Below the pieces are notes generated by a model. That model saw nothing but the letters and a program-made list of their open reading frames with translations, was not told the DNA's origin and ran no database searches. This document shows positions 1-9,606 of a stretch of 64,000 bases of DNA, in pieces (the stretch's first letter is position 1; every line of letters starts with the position of its first letter). Origin of the DNA: Wolfiporia cocos (Eukaryota > Basidiomycota > Agaricomycetes > Polyporales > Phaeolaceae); the NCBI GenBank assembly GCA_029448655.1, contig JACCLO010000017.1:637867-701866 (forward strand), in the 5' to 3' direction. Position numbers and translations under genes: made by a program.

Positions 1-545
1 ACTTTCCGACTCTTGGCAGGTCGGTGACAAAATCAACCGAGCACTGTGAGAAGGGGAGGGCGTCTTTCCGTGTCGGTATTGGTTGCAAAGGGGGTTTTAG
101 CGGATTCCTATCAGGTTTCATCTGTTGACAGATTGCACAGCCCCGGACGTATTCCGCTATCATTGTTCTCATGTCAGGCCACCAAAAGTGGGTCGTAACC
201 TGTACTGTTGTACCCCAGATCCCAGGGTGTCCGGCCGGGATCGTGTCGTGGTATTTTGAGATGACGTCCCGTCGAAGGTCCTCGTCTTTTGGCACGTACA
301 TCCTGCCCCTGTAGAGCAGTATTCCATCCGTTTGTTGCCATTCATCTGCGGTGGTTTTCGCGGGGAATTCGCCTGTGCCCCCTAGAGCACGGATCGCCTG
401 TTCCGCAGATTCATCTCGATCGTTGGCGTTCTTGATTCGATCAATGATCGGGATCTGGATTGCATGGACGATGAGTTCGTCTGGAATCATGGTGATTCCC
501 TCGTTGTCCTCGTTGCTTTCGTCCAGGTGGTACAACCTGGAAGTG
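1..545 (-). pseudogene. Retrotransposon integrase, N-terminal part, out of frame with pol
   Basis: From about 545 to base 1 the minus strand stays open in the frame next to that of pol. It encodes a zinc-binding module of integrase type (KYHDTIPAGHPG followed by CAICQQMK, an H-x-H ... C-x2-C pattern) and then SVDFVTDLP, the usual start of the integrase catalytic core. The shift from pol falls at about 538-545, where one base appears to be missing after MADTL. The catalytic core continues beyond the left edge, so D,D-35-E residues and any chromodomain cannot be checked. Confidence 0.85.
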
Positions 546-2922
546 TGTCGGCCATGACTAGTTTCCTTCCGGGGACGTGCTGCAATTTCAGGTCGAACTG
601 TGAAAGGAATAGATGCCATCTCGCTTGTCGCCGATTTAGGCGCTGTGCGCTTCTCCAGTACGTCAGGTTCTGATGATCACTTTGGATCAAGATCCGATGC
701 GGTGCTCCTTCCAATAGGTGCCGCCATTCTTCTAATGCTCGGACTATTCCGAGTAGTTCGCGATCGTAGATTTCGTAGTTCCGTTCTGTTGATGTCAGGG
801 ATTGTGAGAGATATCCCACCGACCATTCGTGCCCTGTTTCATCTGTTTGTTTCAGCACTGCTCCTGTGGCGAACTGAGATGCATCTGTTTCGAGGATGAA
901 TGGTTTCTCCTTGTCTGGTGTTCCTAACGCGGGCGCCGTCATGAATGCCTGCTTCATGAAGTCGAATGCTCTCTGTTCTTTGTCCGTCCACTGGAACCCC
1001 GTTCCTGTGACCGTTTTTGTGAGGTCTACCAGGGGTCGTGCGTGCGTTGAGTAGTGGTCGATGAATTTTCGATAGAAGTTCGCAAACCCTAGGAAGGATC
1101 TGACTTCCTTGAGATTCCGGGGAGTCGGCCATTCTTTAATCCCATTGAGTTTCGCTGGGTCCATCTGGATGTTCCCTGGGGTGATGACCAGCCCTAGGAA
1201 CTCAACTCGGTCGACGCCGAAGGCGCATTTCTCGGGTTTCACAAAGAGGTGGTTGTCCACTAATTTCTGAAGGATCCGTCGTTCCCGTTCTTTGTGTGTT
1301 TTCTCATCTTCTGAGAAAATGAGGATGTCGTCCATATAAACAAGCACCCATCCTTCGAGGATTTCTTCTTTCAGGATTTCATTCATCATTGCCTGGAAGG
1401 TCCCGGGTGCATTGCACAATCCGAAAAACATAACTGTGGGCTCGTACAATCCTCGGTTTGTTTTGAAAGCTGCTTTCCATTCGTCTCCCTTCTTGATCCG
1501 CACGTTGTTGTATCCCGCTCTAAGGTCCATTTTTGTGAAGATCTTTGCTCCTTTTAGCTTTTCCAGGAGCTCTGAGATCAGTGGCAAGGGATAGACGTTC
1601 TTTATCGTCCCTTCGTTCAGATATCGATAATCTTGACAGGGTCGTAGGCCGCTGTCTTTCTTTGGAACGAAAAAGAATGGTGACGCCATCGGGGATTTTG
1701 AAGGGACTATGAATCCCTTGGCCAAGTTTTCCTTTAGGAATTCGTCCAGCGCTTGTTGCTCTTTAGGCGAGAGTGCATAGACTTTGCAGTCTTTTGGCAC
1801 AAAATCGGGTTTTAATTCGATTGCGTGGTCCCATGGTCTCGACGGGGGGAACGCTGCTGCGGACTCCTTGTTGAGCACCTTGGCGAAGTCCAGTAGGTGT
1901 TTCGGGACCATTTCTTCAATCGTCCGTTCTGGTTTGGGGGTTTTCTGCGCGAATTCTTGGGATTTCGTTAATGCTTTTCTGACAGCATTAATGATCTGTA
2001 TCTTTGTTCGGAACTTCTTTCGCGTCTCCCCTTTCTTTCCTATGATCCTAGGGTTATCTTTTGCAAAGCGTCGGATCGCTTCGTACTCCCCGGGAGTATA
2101 GAGCCGCTGCGCTGTTTCTTCTGGCTGGTCTGTGGATCCAAACCCTTTCTCCCCTCGTTCTGTTTCATCTAGGTCTTCGACCTCTATAATGTCGGGGGTG
2201 AGGTGCCGTTCGAAAATTATCTGGGCTATTCGCATGCCCGGGATAATCCTATGTGCCTTGTCTGAGTAGTTGAAGACAATGGCTCCGACGTCTCCTCGGT
2301 AGTCCGAGTCTATGACTCCGGCTTGTACTACCAATCCGTGTCTGAGGGTGTTGCCTGATCGTCCGGCCAGCCTTCCATACGATCCCTTCGGGATCTTCAT
2401 TTTTACTCCTGTGGAGACGAGTTTCCATCCTCCGGCGGGAATCTCGGTTTCTTCTGCAGCGTAAAGGTCGTACCCTGCAGCTTCTTGGGTCCCCCTTGTT
2501 GGAATTTTCCCTTCTGGGGCAACTACCATCTCTACCGTATCCATTCGGATCGTGGTTTCCTGTTTCTTTTCTTCTGCCCCTAGTATTGATCGTACATCGA
2601 CTGTTTGGTCCTTCCAGTCGATTGTGGGGTTTTCGTCTTTTAGCCATCCATACCCTAGAATCATATTCTCTGTTCCGATTGATCCTACCAGGAATCGGAC
2701 TTTTCGCGTTTTCTGGGTCTTTGGATATCGTAGTAGTATGGTGGCTTCTCGGTCTATTCGCCCATCTTTGTTTTCTGTTCCGTCAACATTTTTGACGATG
2801 ATTGGGTTCTTCAAGGGTTGCATGGGCACCTTGTATTTTTCTACCACTCTGCTGTGGATCAGGTTCGACATTGCTCCTGAGTCGATTAGTGCATTGCACT
2901 TCACGGGTTTTGCCAGCGTCAT
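487..2922 (-). CDS. pol: Retrotransposon Pol: protease, dUTPase, reverse transcriptase, RNase H
   Basis: The 811-residue frame begins with an aspartic protease ([13 protein letters not shown], catalytic D14). A trimeric-type dUTPase follows at about residues 132-266 with all five motifs: [36 protein letters not shown] and [10 protein letters not shown]. Reverse transcriptase covers about 370-590 with YMDD at 529-532, then RNase H with [17 protein letters not shown] and SDHQNLTYW. The frame ends in unrelated residues after LVMADTL, where Ty3/gypsy proteins normally read on into integrase. The pol frame is -1 relative to gag; a TGA at 2944-2946 lies eight codons before the ATG at 2922, so a simple gag-pol fusion by frameshift would stop there. 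Internal initiation or a second disabling mutation are the alternatives. Confidence 0.93.
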   Translation of the reverse strand: MTLAKPVKCNALIDSGAMSNLIHSRVVEKYKVPMQPLKNPIIVKNVDGTENKDGRIDREATILLRYPKTQKTRKVRFLVGSIGTENMILGYGWLKDENPTIDWKDQTVDVRSILGAEEKKQETTIRMDTVEMVVAPEGKIPTRGTQEAAGYDLYAAEETEIPAGGWKLVSTGVKMKIPKGSYGRLAGRSGNTLRHGLVVQAGVIDSDYRGDVGAIVFNYSDKAHRIIPGMRIAQIIFERHLTPDIIEVEDLDETERGEKGFGSTDQPEETAQRLYTPGEYEAIRRFAKDNPRIIGKKGETRKKFRTKIQIINAVRKALTKSQEFAQKTPKPERTIEEMVPKHLLDFAKVLNKESAAAFPPSRPWDHAIELKPDFVPKDCKVYALSPKEQQALDEFLKENLAKGFIVPSKSPMASPFFFVPKKDSGLRPCQDYRYLNEGTIKNVYPLPLISELLEKLKGAKIFTKMDLRAGYNNVRIKKGDEWKAAFKTNRGLYEPTVMFFGLCNAPGTFQAMMNEILKEEILEGWVLVYMDDILIFSEDEKTHKERERRILQKLVDNHLFVKPEKCAFGVDRVEFLGLVITPGNIQMDPAKLNGIKEWPTPRNLKEVRSFLGFANFYRKFIDHYSTHARPLVDLTKTVTGTGFQWTDKEQRAFDFMKQAFMTAPALGTPDKEKPFILETDASQFATGAVLKQTDETGHEWSVGYLSQSLTSTERNYEIYDRELLGIVRALEEWRHLLEGAPHRILIQSDHQNLTYWRSAQRLNRRQARWHLFLSQFDLKLQHVPGRKLVMADTLPGCTTWTKATRTTRESP

Positions 2923-3011
2923 GATTACCGGGATGAAGAGGGATCAATTTTTCTCGAACGAGGTAATTACATGCGCTGCTTTCTCGGAGGGTAAGACCAT
3001 GGGCTCCCCTC

Positions 3012-4850
3012 CTAGGCAAAATCCTGTTCTTCTACGAGCCGTGCTAGGAGCTCGGGGTTCTTGGCTTTCAGGGCCCTAATTGCTGTGACCGCTCTGTTAG
3101 CGGTGATGTATTCAGTCTCTTCCTCAGAGACTTCTTCAATGCGAGCTTCTTGCTCGGCTTCTTCTTCTTCAGTTTTTTGAGTAGTCCGCCTAGGGCGGGC
3201 TGGCTTTCTTGGCCTCTTCGGGCAGTCTCGCGACATATGCCCTGGCTGATGACAGGTGAAACATTTTCCCTTCTTGATGTGATCGTCCCTTTCCTGGGTG
3301 GTCATTCGATCTACATCCATTGCATTCGGATCTTTTGGTGCGGTTGTCTGTGGAGCACTAGTGCGTCCGTTATTCTGGTTCAAGGCTTGCCAAGCCTTTT
3401 TCTTGACAAACGGTTTATCCCGTTTCAAGAATATCTTGTACGTATTTTCATAGTACGAGGCAGCGGACTGCCATTCATCAATGGTCGCTGGTAGCGGCCG
3501 AACACCGATGATGTATCGGGTCGTATGTTCGGGTAACCCTTTCTCGAATAGGGTTATGAGCAGCGCGTTTCCGTCCGCGCTGTATCGATTGTACTGGGCC
3601 TTCCCGGCCAAGTTATTGAATTCGGTGATGTAGTCATCGATGTCTTTTCTGTCCTGGGTTACGTCCAGGATTTTCTTCCGCGCCTTCTGTACTTCTTCGA
3701 TGGCTCCGAAGGCTTTTTGGAAGTCTGCGTCAAACTGTGCAAGACTAGGCGGGAAGAATCGTTTCGTCTGGGGGTTTGTATAAACCCGATGATAGTTCTG
3801 TTTCCATTGGCCCGTTTTCCCCTTGTTCGAAATATAAGAGAGGATAAAGATCACTCTCTGAACGTCGTTCTGGAATGACGTTTCGTACATCGTAAACCAG
3901 GAATTGCACTGGTTTATGAAGTTCTGCATGTCGGATCGTTCCCCATCGAATACATCTGGGGGATTGATCTTTATCATCGATGGTCGGTAATACGGGTTCT
4001 GCGCCGGAGGCTGAGGCTGCGGTGCATTCGGTGGTGGAGGTCCTCCTCCTCCTGGGTATCCTCCACCCGGGTTTCCTGGGTTTCCTCCAGGGTTCCCTGG
4101 GTTTCCTCCTCCAGGGTTTCCTCCTCCGGGGTTCGCGGGGGTTCCTCCTCCGAGTCCTCCAGGAGGGGGGGCATTCCCTCCTCCGAGTCCGAAGTTTCCT
4201 CCCAGTCCTCCTCCGCTTGTACCTGCGGAGGTTCGTCCAAATAGGCCTGAAGGCCATGTTCCTGGGTTTGTCGTTCCCATTCCTCCGCTTGGGCTAGTCC
4301 AAGACGGATTTCCTCCGCTACCCATTCCGGGTGCGTTCTGTGGGGGGTTTCCAAAGAGGTCTGTTCCTCCAGCCATAGGCCCAATCCCACTCTGCGCAAA
4401 AGCAGATACAAATCCTGGAGGGTCCTGTCCTCTGGTCTGGCTGTTATCTGTACCTGTAAAGTTTCCAGGATTTCTCCCATCATCTCCGATGCGCTCAATT
4501 CCTGCCATTCCTGTGGCGCCCGAAGGCTGATTCGTATTTCCATCGGCATCGAAGGTTCTGTTGATGGTTTCGGTTTCGTTTTCGGTCAACGTCGCGGTTG
4601 ACATCGGAGGGATTTCTCCGAATCGTTCAAACGCTTCACGTGTTATTTCCCAAGCGGTCGTTCCTGCGGAGGGGTATACTTGTACCCACTTCGATGCCCT
4701 ATCTTCTCTGGGGATGACAACAATTCCTCCGCGGTTACGGAAGGCTCCAATGGTGTCAGTCCACTCGTATTGGTTGAGTCTGTAGACTCCCTGAATGTCC
4801 TCGGGCAAGAGTTCAATCAGTCGTGCTGGGAATTCTGGTCCAAATATCAT
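3012..4850 (-). CDS. gag: Retrotransposon Gag with CCHC zinc knuckle
   Basis: The 612-residue frame has a long Gly/Pro/Asn-rich low-complexity segment (about residues 150-290), a retrotransposon capsid-type helical domain (about 300-500, including FINQCNSWF and ITEFNNLAGKAQYN), and one zinc knuckle near residue 550, CFTCHQPGHMSRDC. The C-terminus is charged and Glu-rich. It ends 90 nt before the pol ATG. The start at 4850 is the first ATG after the LTR and primer site, about 47 nt downstream of the LTR edge. Capsid assembly and RNA packaging are inferred from family knowledge. Confidence 0.92.
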   Translation of the reverse strand: MIFGPEFPARLIELLPEDIQGVYRLNQYEWTDTIGAFRNRGGIVVIPREDRASKWVQVYPSAGTTAWEITREAFERFGEIPPMSTATLTENETETINRTFDADGNTNQPSGATGMAGIERIGDDGRNPGNFTGTDNSQTRGQDPPGFVSAFAQSGIGPMAGGTDLFGNPPQNAPGMGSGGNPSWTSPSGGMGTTNPGTWPSGLFGRTSAGTSGGGLGGNFGLGGGNAPPPGGLGGGTPANPGGGNPGGGNPGNPGGNPGNPGGGYPGGGGPPPPNAPQPQPPAQNPYYRPSMIKINPPDVFDGERSDMQNFINQCNSWFTMYETSFQNDVQRVIFILSYISNKGKTGQWKQNYHRVYTNPQTKRFFPPSLAQFDADFQKAFGAIEEVQKARKKILDVTQDRKDIDDYITEFNNLAGKAQYNRYSADGNALLITLFEKGLPEHTTRYIIGVRPLPATIDEWQSAASYYENTYKIFLKRDKPFVKKKAWQALNQNNGRTSAPQTTAPKDPNAMDVDRMTTQERDDHIKKGKCFTCHQPGHMSRDCPKRPRKPARPRRTTQKTEEEEAEQEARIEEVSEEETEYITANRAVTAIRALKAKNPELLARLVEEQDFA

Positions 4851-4884
4851 GTGCCCTTACACCGTGGTAGGTGAGGGTGTGATG

Positions 4885-4896
4885 AGCTCGACCTTC
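4885..4896 (-). promoter_or_regulatory. Self-complementary primer binding site
   Basis: Directly after the LTR (one spacer base, G4896) the minus strand reads AAGGTCGAGCT, not the TGG expected for a tRNA 3' end. This 11-nt word is the exact complement of AGCTCGACCTT (5231-5221), at the predicted 5' end of the element's own RNA. The arrangement is that of the Tf1/sushi group, in which the folded mRNA 5' end primes reverse transcription. Self-priming is an inference from this complementarity. Confidence 0.75.
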
Positions 4897-5423
4897 TGTT
4901 ACGGGTCGAATACCCGTTCGTATATTCGAATCGCGAATATAGATCGTTCTTCTGCACGTAGGCACGTCGCCGTATGCAAGGCAAATACTCGTTAGATGCC
5001 TTCGGGTCCTAAGTGAAGTCCTTAGGAGATCGGTTAATATCCAATACACGTTAGAGGATATAATCTGTTCAAGTGCGAGTCGAATAGAATATAAGACTCG
5101 CCTAAGTCCGAGAAGTCAATGTGCACTTCGAGGACTTAGTTGTTCGATTGCTCGAGTGAGAAATACTGAGCGTAGTTTCCTACGTTTGAGAACGAGTATA
5201 AGACTTCTTGTTTATACAACAAGGTCGAGCTGAAGAGCCTCGTCGGTAAGTACATGAGTTTTTATACTACGCTAGGTTTCAGGGGTCAAGTCTGTCCCAG
5301 ATGCCACAGATACTATCTACGCTATAGTCCCAAACGTTTGATAAGTATGGAGTGATATATCTGAGACAATAGATAGGAATGATGGCGGTTGAACGCCATC
5401 TGTCAGCTAATAAACAATGAACA
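4897..5423 (-). repeat. 5' LTR of the gypsy element, 527 bp
   Basis: Read on the minus strand, the LTR ends in CCCGTAACA at 4897 and matches in order the two solo LTRs at 9607-10133 and 11319-11858: a GCGTTCAACCGC block near the start, the TATA region, AGCTCGACCTT, GAGAACGAGTAT on the complementary side, and a hairpin before the terminal TAACA. The right end, TGTTCATTG at 5423, gives exactly 527 bp, the length of the 9.6-kb solo copy, but an alternative end near 5416 cannot be excluded. Confidence 0.85.
5259..5266 (-). promoter_or_regulatory. LTR TATA box
   Basis: TATAAAAA on the minus strand lies 35 nt upstream of AGCTCGACCTT (5231-5221). The same box and spacing (37 nt) occur in the solo LTR at 9607-10133, and a decayed TATAAAT in the one at 11319. 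Transcription should therefore start at or close to 5231. Confidence 0.7.
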
Positions 5424-5884
5424 TGAAATGGTGGCAGGGTTGGATCTGCCAAAGATGAAACGAGCCCTATAGACTAGTACAACTGGGGATGCGCCCAGTA
5501 AGATCACGAGTAGCCAGGGGGCTGGTTGCGCAACAAGTCCCTGTATCGTATTCGCCCGGTGGTGAGTTCTGTCGATATTCGAAAAATCAAAATAACCATA
5601 ACACCTAGAGCAGCACCCCTGCCCCACCAGCCACACAGGGAACCGCTATTGTGTGGTCCTCGCAATAGCAAGAGCCTCAGCTAAGATCCTTGCAATAGTG
5701 AGGGCCTCAGGTGAGATCCTTGCAATAGGATGGGCCTGGGCGCCACGTCCTTGCAAGAACGTGTCCCTTGGATGCTTGGTATTGTGTGGACCTGCTACTA
5801 TAGGGGGGTTATACATGACTATACCGGTCCTGCTACATTTACAGGACCTGCTAGGTATATCTACAATCTCGCACTTTGCTGATG
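5424..5884. other. Flank of the retrotransposon with a short tandem repeat
   Basis: No gene is visible. At 5657-5757 a unit of about 30 bp starting TCCTTGCAATAG is repeated about 3.3 times, with imperfect copies. Confidence 0.5.
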
Positions 5885-6630
5885 TAGAACCAGCCACTCT
5901 ATGCGTTCCACGTTCCTGTTGTGGCTAAGTCAGGTGATGTTCCCAATATGGGAATGACTTAGCCGAACTAAGTTCCCATTTTTGCTCGGGCAGGCGTGCA
6001 GGAAATTACTGCTATTGGAATGCATAACGGCTGAGTCAGAGCATCACATCGGCTCGCCTGTGCCTAATTTGGAATCAGAAACACTGACGGCTGGTGCAGC
6101 ACAGCAGCATAGACTTATCAGGTTCCGCAATATCAAACTGGTCAACCTGCTTGCTTTGTGCTGATGGTTTTGTTGACCATAATATTGACCTCTCTCATGT
6201 GTTCTATATGTGCAATCTTCAGTGTCAATTCTATTATAGCTGCTTAACGGCCAGAGTCATTGTGCAAAATGTCTTGAAGTGTTAAGTGAACCTCAGCCAT
6301 CAACAGGTGATTCATAGTCGTGCTGTATCGTAGCCTCGTTAGGATAAAGTCTTCGACGCTACTTGGCGTTGATGAACAAAATCTAGAACGTCGGCAAATG
6401 TAAATGACTCTGGTGACATTCCGGGATACAGCAGAGATTGGATTGCGGTGTAGTACAGTAACATACAGCCACCTATTTCTAGCCACAATACAAGCTGCAA
6501 GGGACTTCAGTCAATTATCTTAATCTGCCAACTGCCCTTCACTTAAGAAATCACAGTTGCGAGCTAGGTTTGCACGCAGATTAATCTGCTAGCTGCGGCA
6601 GATTAATATTAATCTACTGTGACAATAAAA

Positions 6631-6720
6631 TGGTACATCCAGGATTCGAACCAAGGACCTTGGCACAGATGAGAATAACAGCATTGCAGCATACATTAAC
6701 CAACTGAGCTACAGTGCAAC
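6631..6720 (-). repeat. tRNA-derived module with Pol III A and B boxes (left arm)
   Basis: The minus strand contains TAGCTCAGTTGG (A box, 6711-6700) and GGTTCGAATCC (B box, 6652-6642), both exact consensus matches, and ends in TACCA. The spacing between boxes (47 nt) is longer than in a plain tRNA, and acceptor, D and T stems pair poorly, so this is a tRNA relic or SINE-like head rather than a working tRNA gene. Confidence 0.55.
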
Positions 6721-7009
6721 TAGTGTCTGCCCCATTTTAAGCAATATATAGAGTATTCTGTAAACTTCATTTTCGCAGTTTAACATCTTCCATAACACAA
6801 ATACAAATGAATCTGCCTCTAAAGACCTGTGATTCCAGTGTATTCAGCTTTCCCATGGTGAGTTGCTCCAGGTTAAGCATGGTAAATCAAGCTACCACTA
6901 TCATTGATTTCTTTATATATGCTTGTTGTAGCAGTTAGTTGCCTTGATGATTTGCGGAAATTGTGTGTAAAATTTGCGTTATATATATTTTGATTGGTCT
7001 CGGGTAACT

Positions 7010-7100
7010 GTTGCCACTATGGCTCACTTGGCTAATTACACTGTGATGCTCTTATTCTCATCTGTGCTAAGGTCCTTGGTTTGAATCCTAGATGTACCAT
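7010..7100 (+). repeat. tRNA-derived module, inverted second copy (right arm)
   Basis: This is the plus-strand counterpart of the module at 6631-6720. The B box is GGTTTGAATCC (one change) and the A box has decayed (TGGCTCACTTGG). It shows that the tRNA-like segment was part of the inverted repeat. Confidence 0.5.
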
Positions 7101-7570
7101 TTTATTGTCACAGTAGATTAATCTGCCGCAGCTAGCAGATTAATCTGCGTGCAAGCCTAGCTTGCAACTGCAATTTCTTAAGCAAAGGGCAGTTGGCAGA
7201 TTAAGATAATTGACTGAAACTCTAAAAGCTGCAGCCTTATTGCCACAGCACAGCACAGTATGTACTACACTGCGCTCGGAGCACAGAAATGTAGTAGCAC
7301 CTGTAGTTCTGGATGAGGCAGCGGGTGAGCCGATGTGATGCTCTGACTCAGCCATTATGCATTCCAATAGCAGTAATTTCCTGCACGCCTGCCCAAGTGA
7401 AAATGAGAACTTAGTTGATTTGTCAGCTCAGCTAATTGAGCACCAACATATTTGGCCAGCTGCTCTATAGCATTCACTTCCTCGTTGTTTGGCTAAGTCA
7501 TTCCCATATTGGGAACATCACCTGACTTAGCCACAACAGGAACGTGGAACGCATAGAGTGGCTGGTTCTA

Positions 7571-7974
7571 GGAGCCTGGATAATACTACGCTTTGGCAAG
7601 CGCTATGGAGGTACTTCAGGAATCAGTCCACTCCAACATTATAATGTGTGATTACTCACGATCACCGCTACCACATCAACAAGTCTGCCACTAATCAGAC
7701 CTGTGGCCTTCTTCATTGTCTGCTTCGTAACGATGAACCCTCTATTATCAATGTCATTGTCATCAAAATTAAGATCAATATAAATATATTCTTTCTCACC
7801 GTTGATATTGAATCGATGCTGTATGATTACTGCGGCATCAAGGATGCTAACCCAGATCTCGGACCTGAGGAATATCATATAATGTCACATATAGTGCCAC
7901 GCCCAATGCATATTGGTTTTGAAATCCTCCGGCACCTACAGATCCGCCACAGGCGCCTATACGGTTCAGCTAGC
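7571..7974. other. Unassigned spacer
   Basis: There are short overlapping open frames on both strands but no recognisable domain and no splice pattern I can support. A small hairpin-prone AT-rich stretch lies near 7750-7800. Confidence 0.4.
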
Positions 7975-9450
7975 GACCATTCAGGTAGTTGTTTATGAGT
8001 ACATAGCATCAGAGGTTAGTTGTATTGACAAGCATCGTGTCATGACAGCGTCAAAACCAACGACCGTGATGTCACAGTTTTCGCTGTGGCATACCCAGCT
8101 TCAAGCGTAAGCACCTCCGCGTCTCCCTCTTACGTTAGACGCCAGACCCAGTAGATTAGATTACCAGCGGTGCGCTGATGGTTTGCCAGCATATGCCGAA
8201 GGCGCTAGGGGTAGCGCGCGTACGTACACATCACGGTCACTACGTTACATGTTACGATCATTGCAGTTGTATCACATGGACCCCTAGGTAACATGACCAC
8301 GGTCGGCTGTAGCGCTGCGGTGCACAGGCCATCTCTTTAGGGCAGCCATTACTGGCAGGACGTTCATGTATTTAAGACGTAGGAAGATGGGGCTTATTCC
8401 CCATCTTTAGGATTCTCGGCAATGGGCATGAAGGCCCCTTCTACACCGTGACTCCCTGCATCTGCGCCTGACGGTCTCCAACACACCTCGTCTCCCTTCA
8501 TACAAGCTAGTCTGGTAGCGACGCCATACAGCCTGACTCGCCGCCCTATGTCCGCTTGTCCCTGAAGACCACGGAGTTAGAGCGTTAGGGGGTTCCCCGC
8601 TAGCGCGGTCCCACAGTCCAGTGAGACTGTGTCACGTGATGTACAAATGTGAGAAGTGAATCAACTTCTTTGTAAGCATCTATCTCCTCGTCGTTCTTCC
8701 ACATGCTCTTGGAACGTTCACGCTATAAATCAATCCTCCCTTGTTGATTGAGCTTCTGGAGAGGGGTTCAGCTGAAATCATCCCTTCGCTCTCTGTCATC
8801 TGGGGCCACATTGCATCTGGGGCCACATTGGCATCTTTGATGTTATCCTGAAATCAGACCGTATACAGCAATAAATTGGAACACATTTGATCTAATGCCT
8901 TGCATTCCTCTAAACGAATTGTGAGTGGAGACATACTGAGAAGTGCTATCTCGCTCTGTCAATGTGCGAGCACAAAGGATGCAGTCGTTCATACACCCTT
9001 TATAGTCAGTCCGGGCAGGAGCCGTTCTGTGTATGGGGCTATAAGCGTAGACACTTCACTAAGTGTCGAGGGGTCTGCGTGGCCCTTCACCAAACCCTTT
9101 CCCAGCATCCCAGTCACCATATCAATGCGAGCAAAGATCATCGGGGGTATAGTGTTCGACAAATAATGTGTGCGGGTCTGGAAGTCTTTGCTCCGGAAAC
9201 AATTCCTGTGGTGTGAGCTAATAAATGACCTCTAGTTCACAGCATGCAGCCGCACAATTTGCGTTTTTACTAGCCTATATACAGGAACAGTAAAGCCAAC
9301 GAGCGTGAGGAGGCAAGAGCACATTCCACTACATCATTACATGACCAATGGCACATAATAGATGAGCTTCAGACCCTAGTGGGTGAATGAGGCCAAAATG
9401 GAGTGGATATGAAGCGAACACTCTCACAGTCTCGTAATGTCAAAGCATGA
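7975..9450 (-). pseudogene. DUF6535 gene fragment: 5' exons plus upstream region
   Basis: Positions 8640-9000 match in order the first two exons and first intron of the intact gene at 55124-57571 (for example TACAAATGTGAGAA, ATCCTGAAATCA, GGAGACATA). Positions 7975-8069 match its second intron, and 9160-9450 match DNA 0.9-1.1 kb upstream of that gene (near 58440-58720). The membrane-spanning exon is absent. A short GGCCACATTG duplication lies at 8805-8830, and a solo LTR splits the fragment at 8070-8634. It is a decayed, partial segmental copy. Confidence 0.75.
8070..8634. repeat. Solo LTR of a second family, 565 bp, 5-bp target duplication
   Basis: The insertion starts TGTCACAG and ends CTGTGTCA, and CGTGA flanks it on both sides (8065-8069 and 8635-8639). 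Removing the insert and one CGTGA gives a sequence collinear with the intact gene near 57285. It is unrelated to the 527-bp LTR family. An alternative reading as a small non-autonomous element is possible, but the TG...CA ends and 5-bp duplication favour an LTR. Confidence 0.75.
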
Positions 9451-9606
9451 CTCTGCCAGATACACCCTCATATACAAGCCACAGAGCAAGTCGCTGGCCC
9501 CAAGAATTACTGTGCTGGCTTGAGTAGGTCTCAGACAATGTAAGGCAATCCACATAGGTTCTCGCTCAACATGAATCCGCACTTTGTCATTTCAATTAGG
9601 ACATTG

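Larger units (their letters stand above)
1..5423 (-). mobile_element. Ty3/gypsy LTR retrotransposon, 3' part outside window
   Basis: The order on the minus strand is LTR (5423-4897), self-priming site, gag (4850-3012), pol with protease, dUTPase, reverse transcriptase and RNase H (2922-487), then the first part of integrase running off base 1. The order RT, RNase H, integrase places it in Ty3/gypsy. The 3' end and second LTR lie outside the window, so target duplication and LTR divergence cannot be read. A stop just upstream of pol and a one-base shift between RNase H and integrase suggest this copy is inactive, unless they are sequence errors. Confidence 0.95.
5885..7570. mobile_element. Fold-back (long inverted repeat) element, about 1.7 kb
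   Basis: The left end (5885 onward, TAGAACCAGCCACTCTATG) and the right end (7570 backward) are near-perfect inverted repeats for about 80 bp, and homology continues inward in patches: 5995-6056 with 7325-7395, and 6480-6725 with 7010-7240. Each terminal arm has its own nested hairpin (GGCTAAGTCA ... TGACTTAGCC around CCCAATATGGG). Both ends carry TA, so a TA target duplication with an element at 5887-7568 fits; no transposase is encoded. The patchy middle arms suggest deletion and divergence. It may be a non-autonomous DNA transposon of TA-targeting type. Confidence 0.75.

Noticed and set aside
487..2922. An endogenous virus rather than a retrotransposon
   Set aside because: No envelope-like frame is visible and the gene order and zinc knuckle are those of Ty3/gypsy elements. 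The 3' end is outside the window, so an extra gene there cannot be excluded.
6631..6720. Functional tRNA gene
   Set aside because: A and B boxes are perfect, but box spacing is too long and acceptor, D and T stems do not pair. Called a tRNA-derived relic instead.
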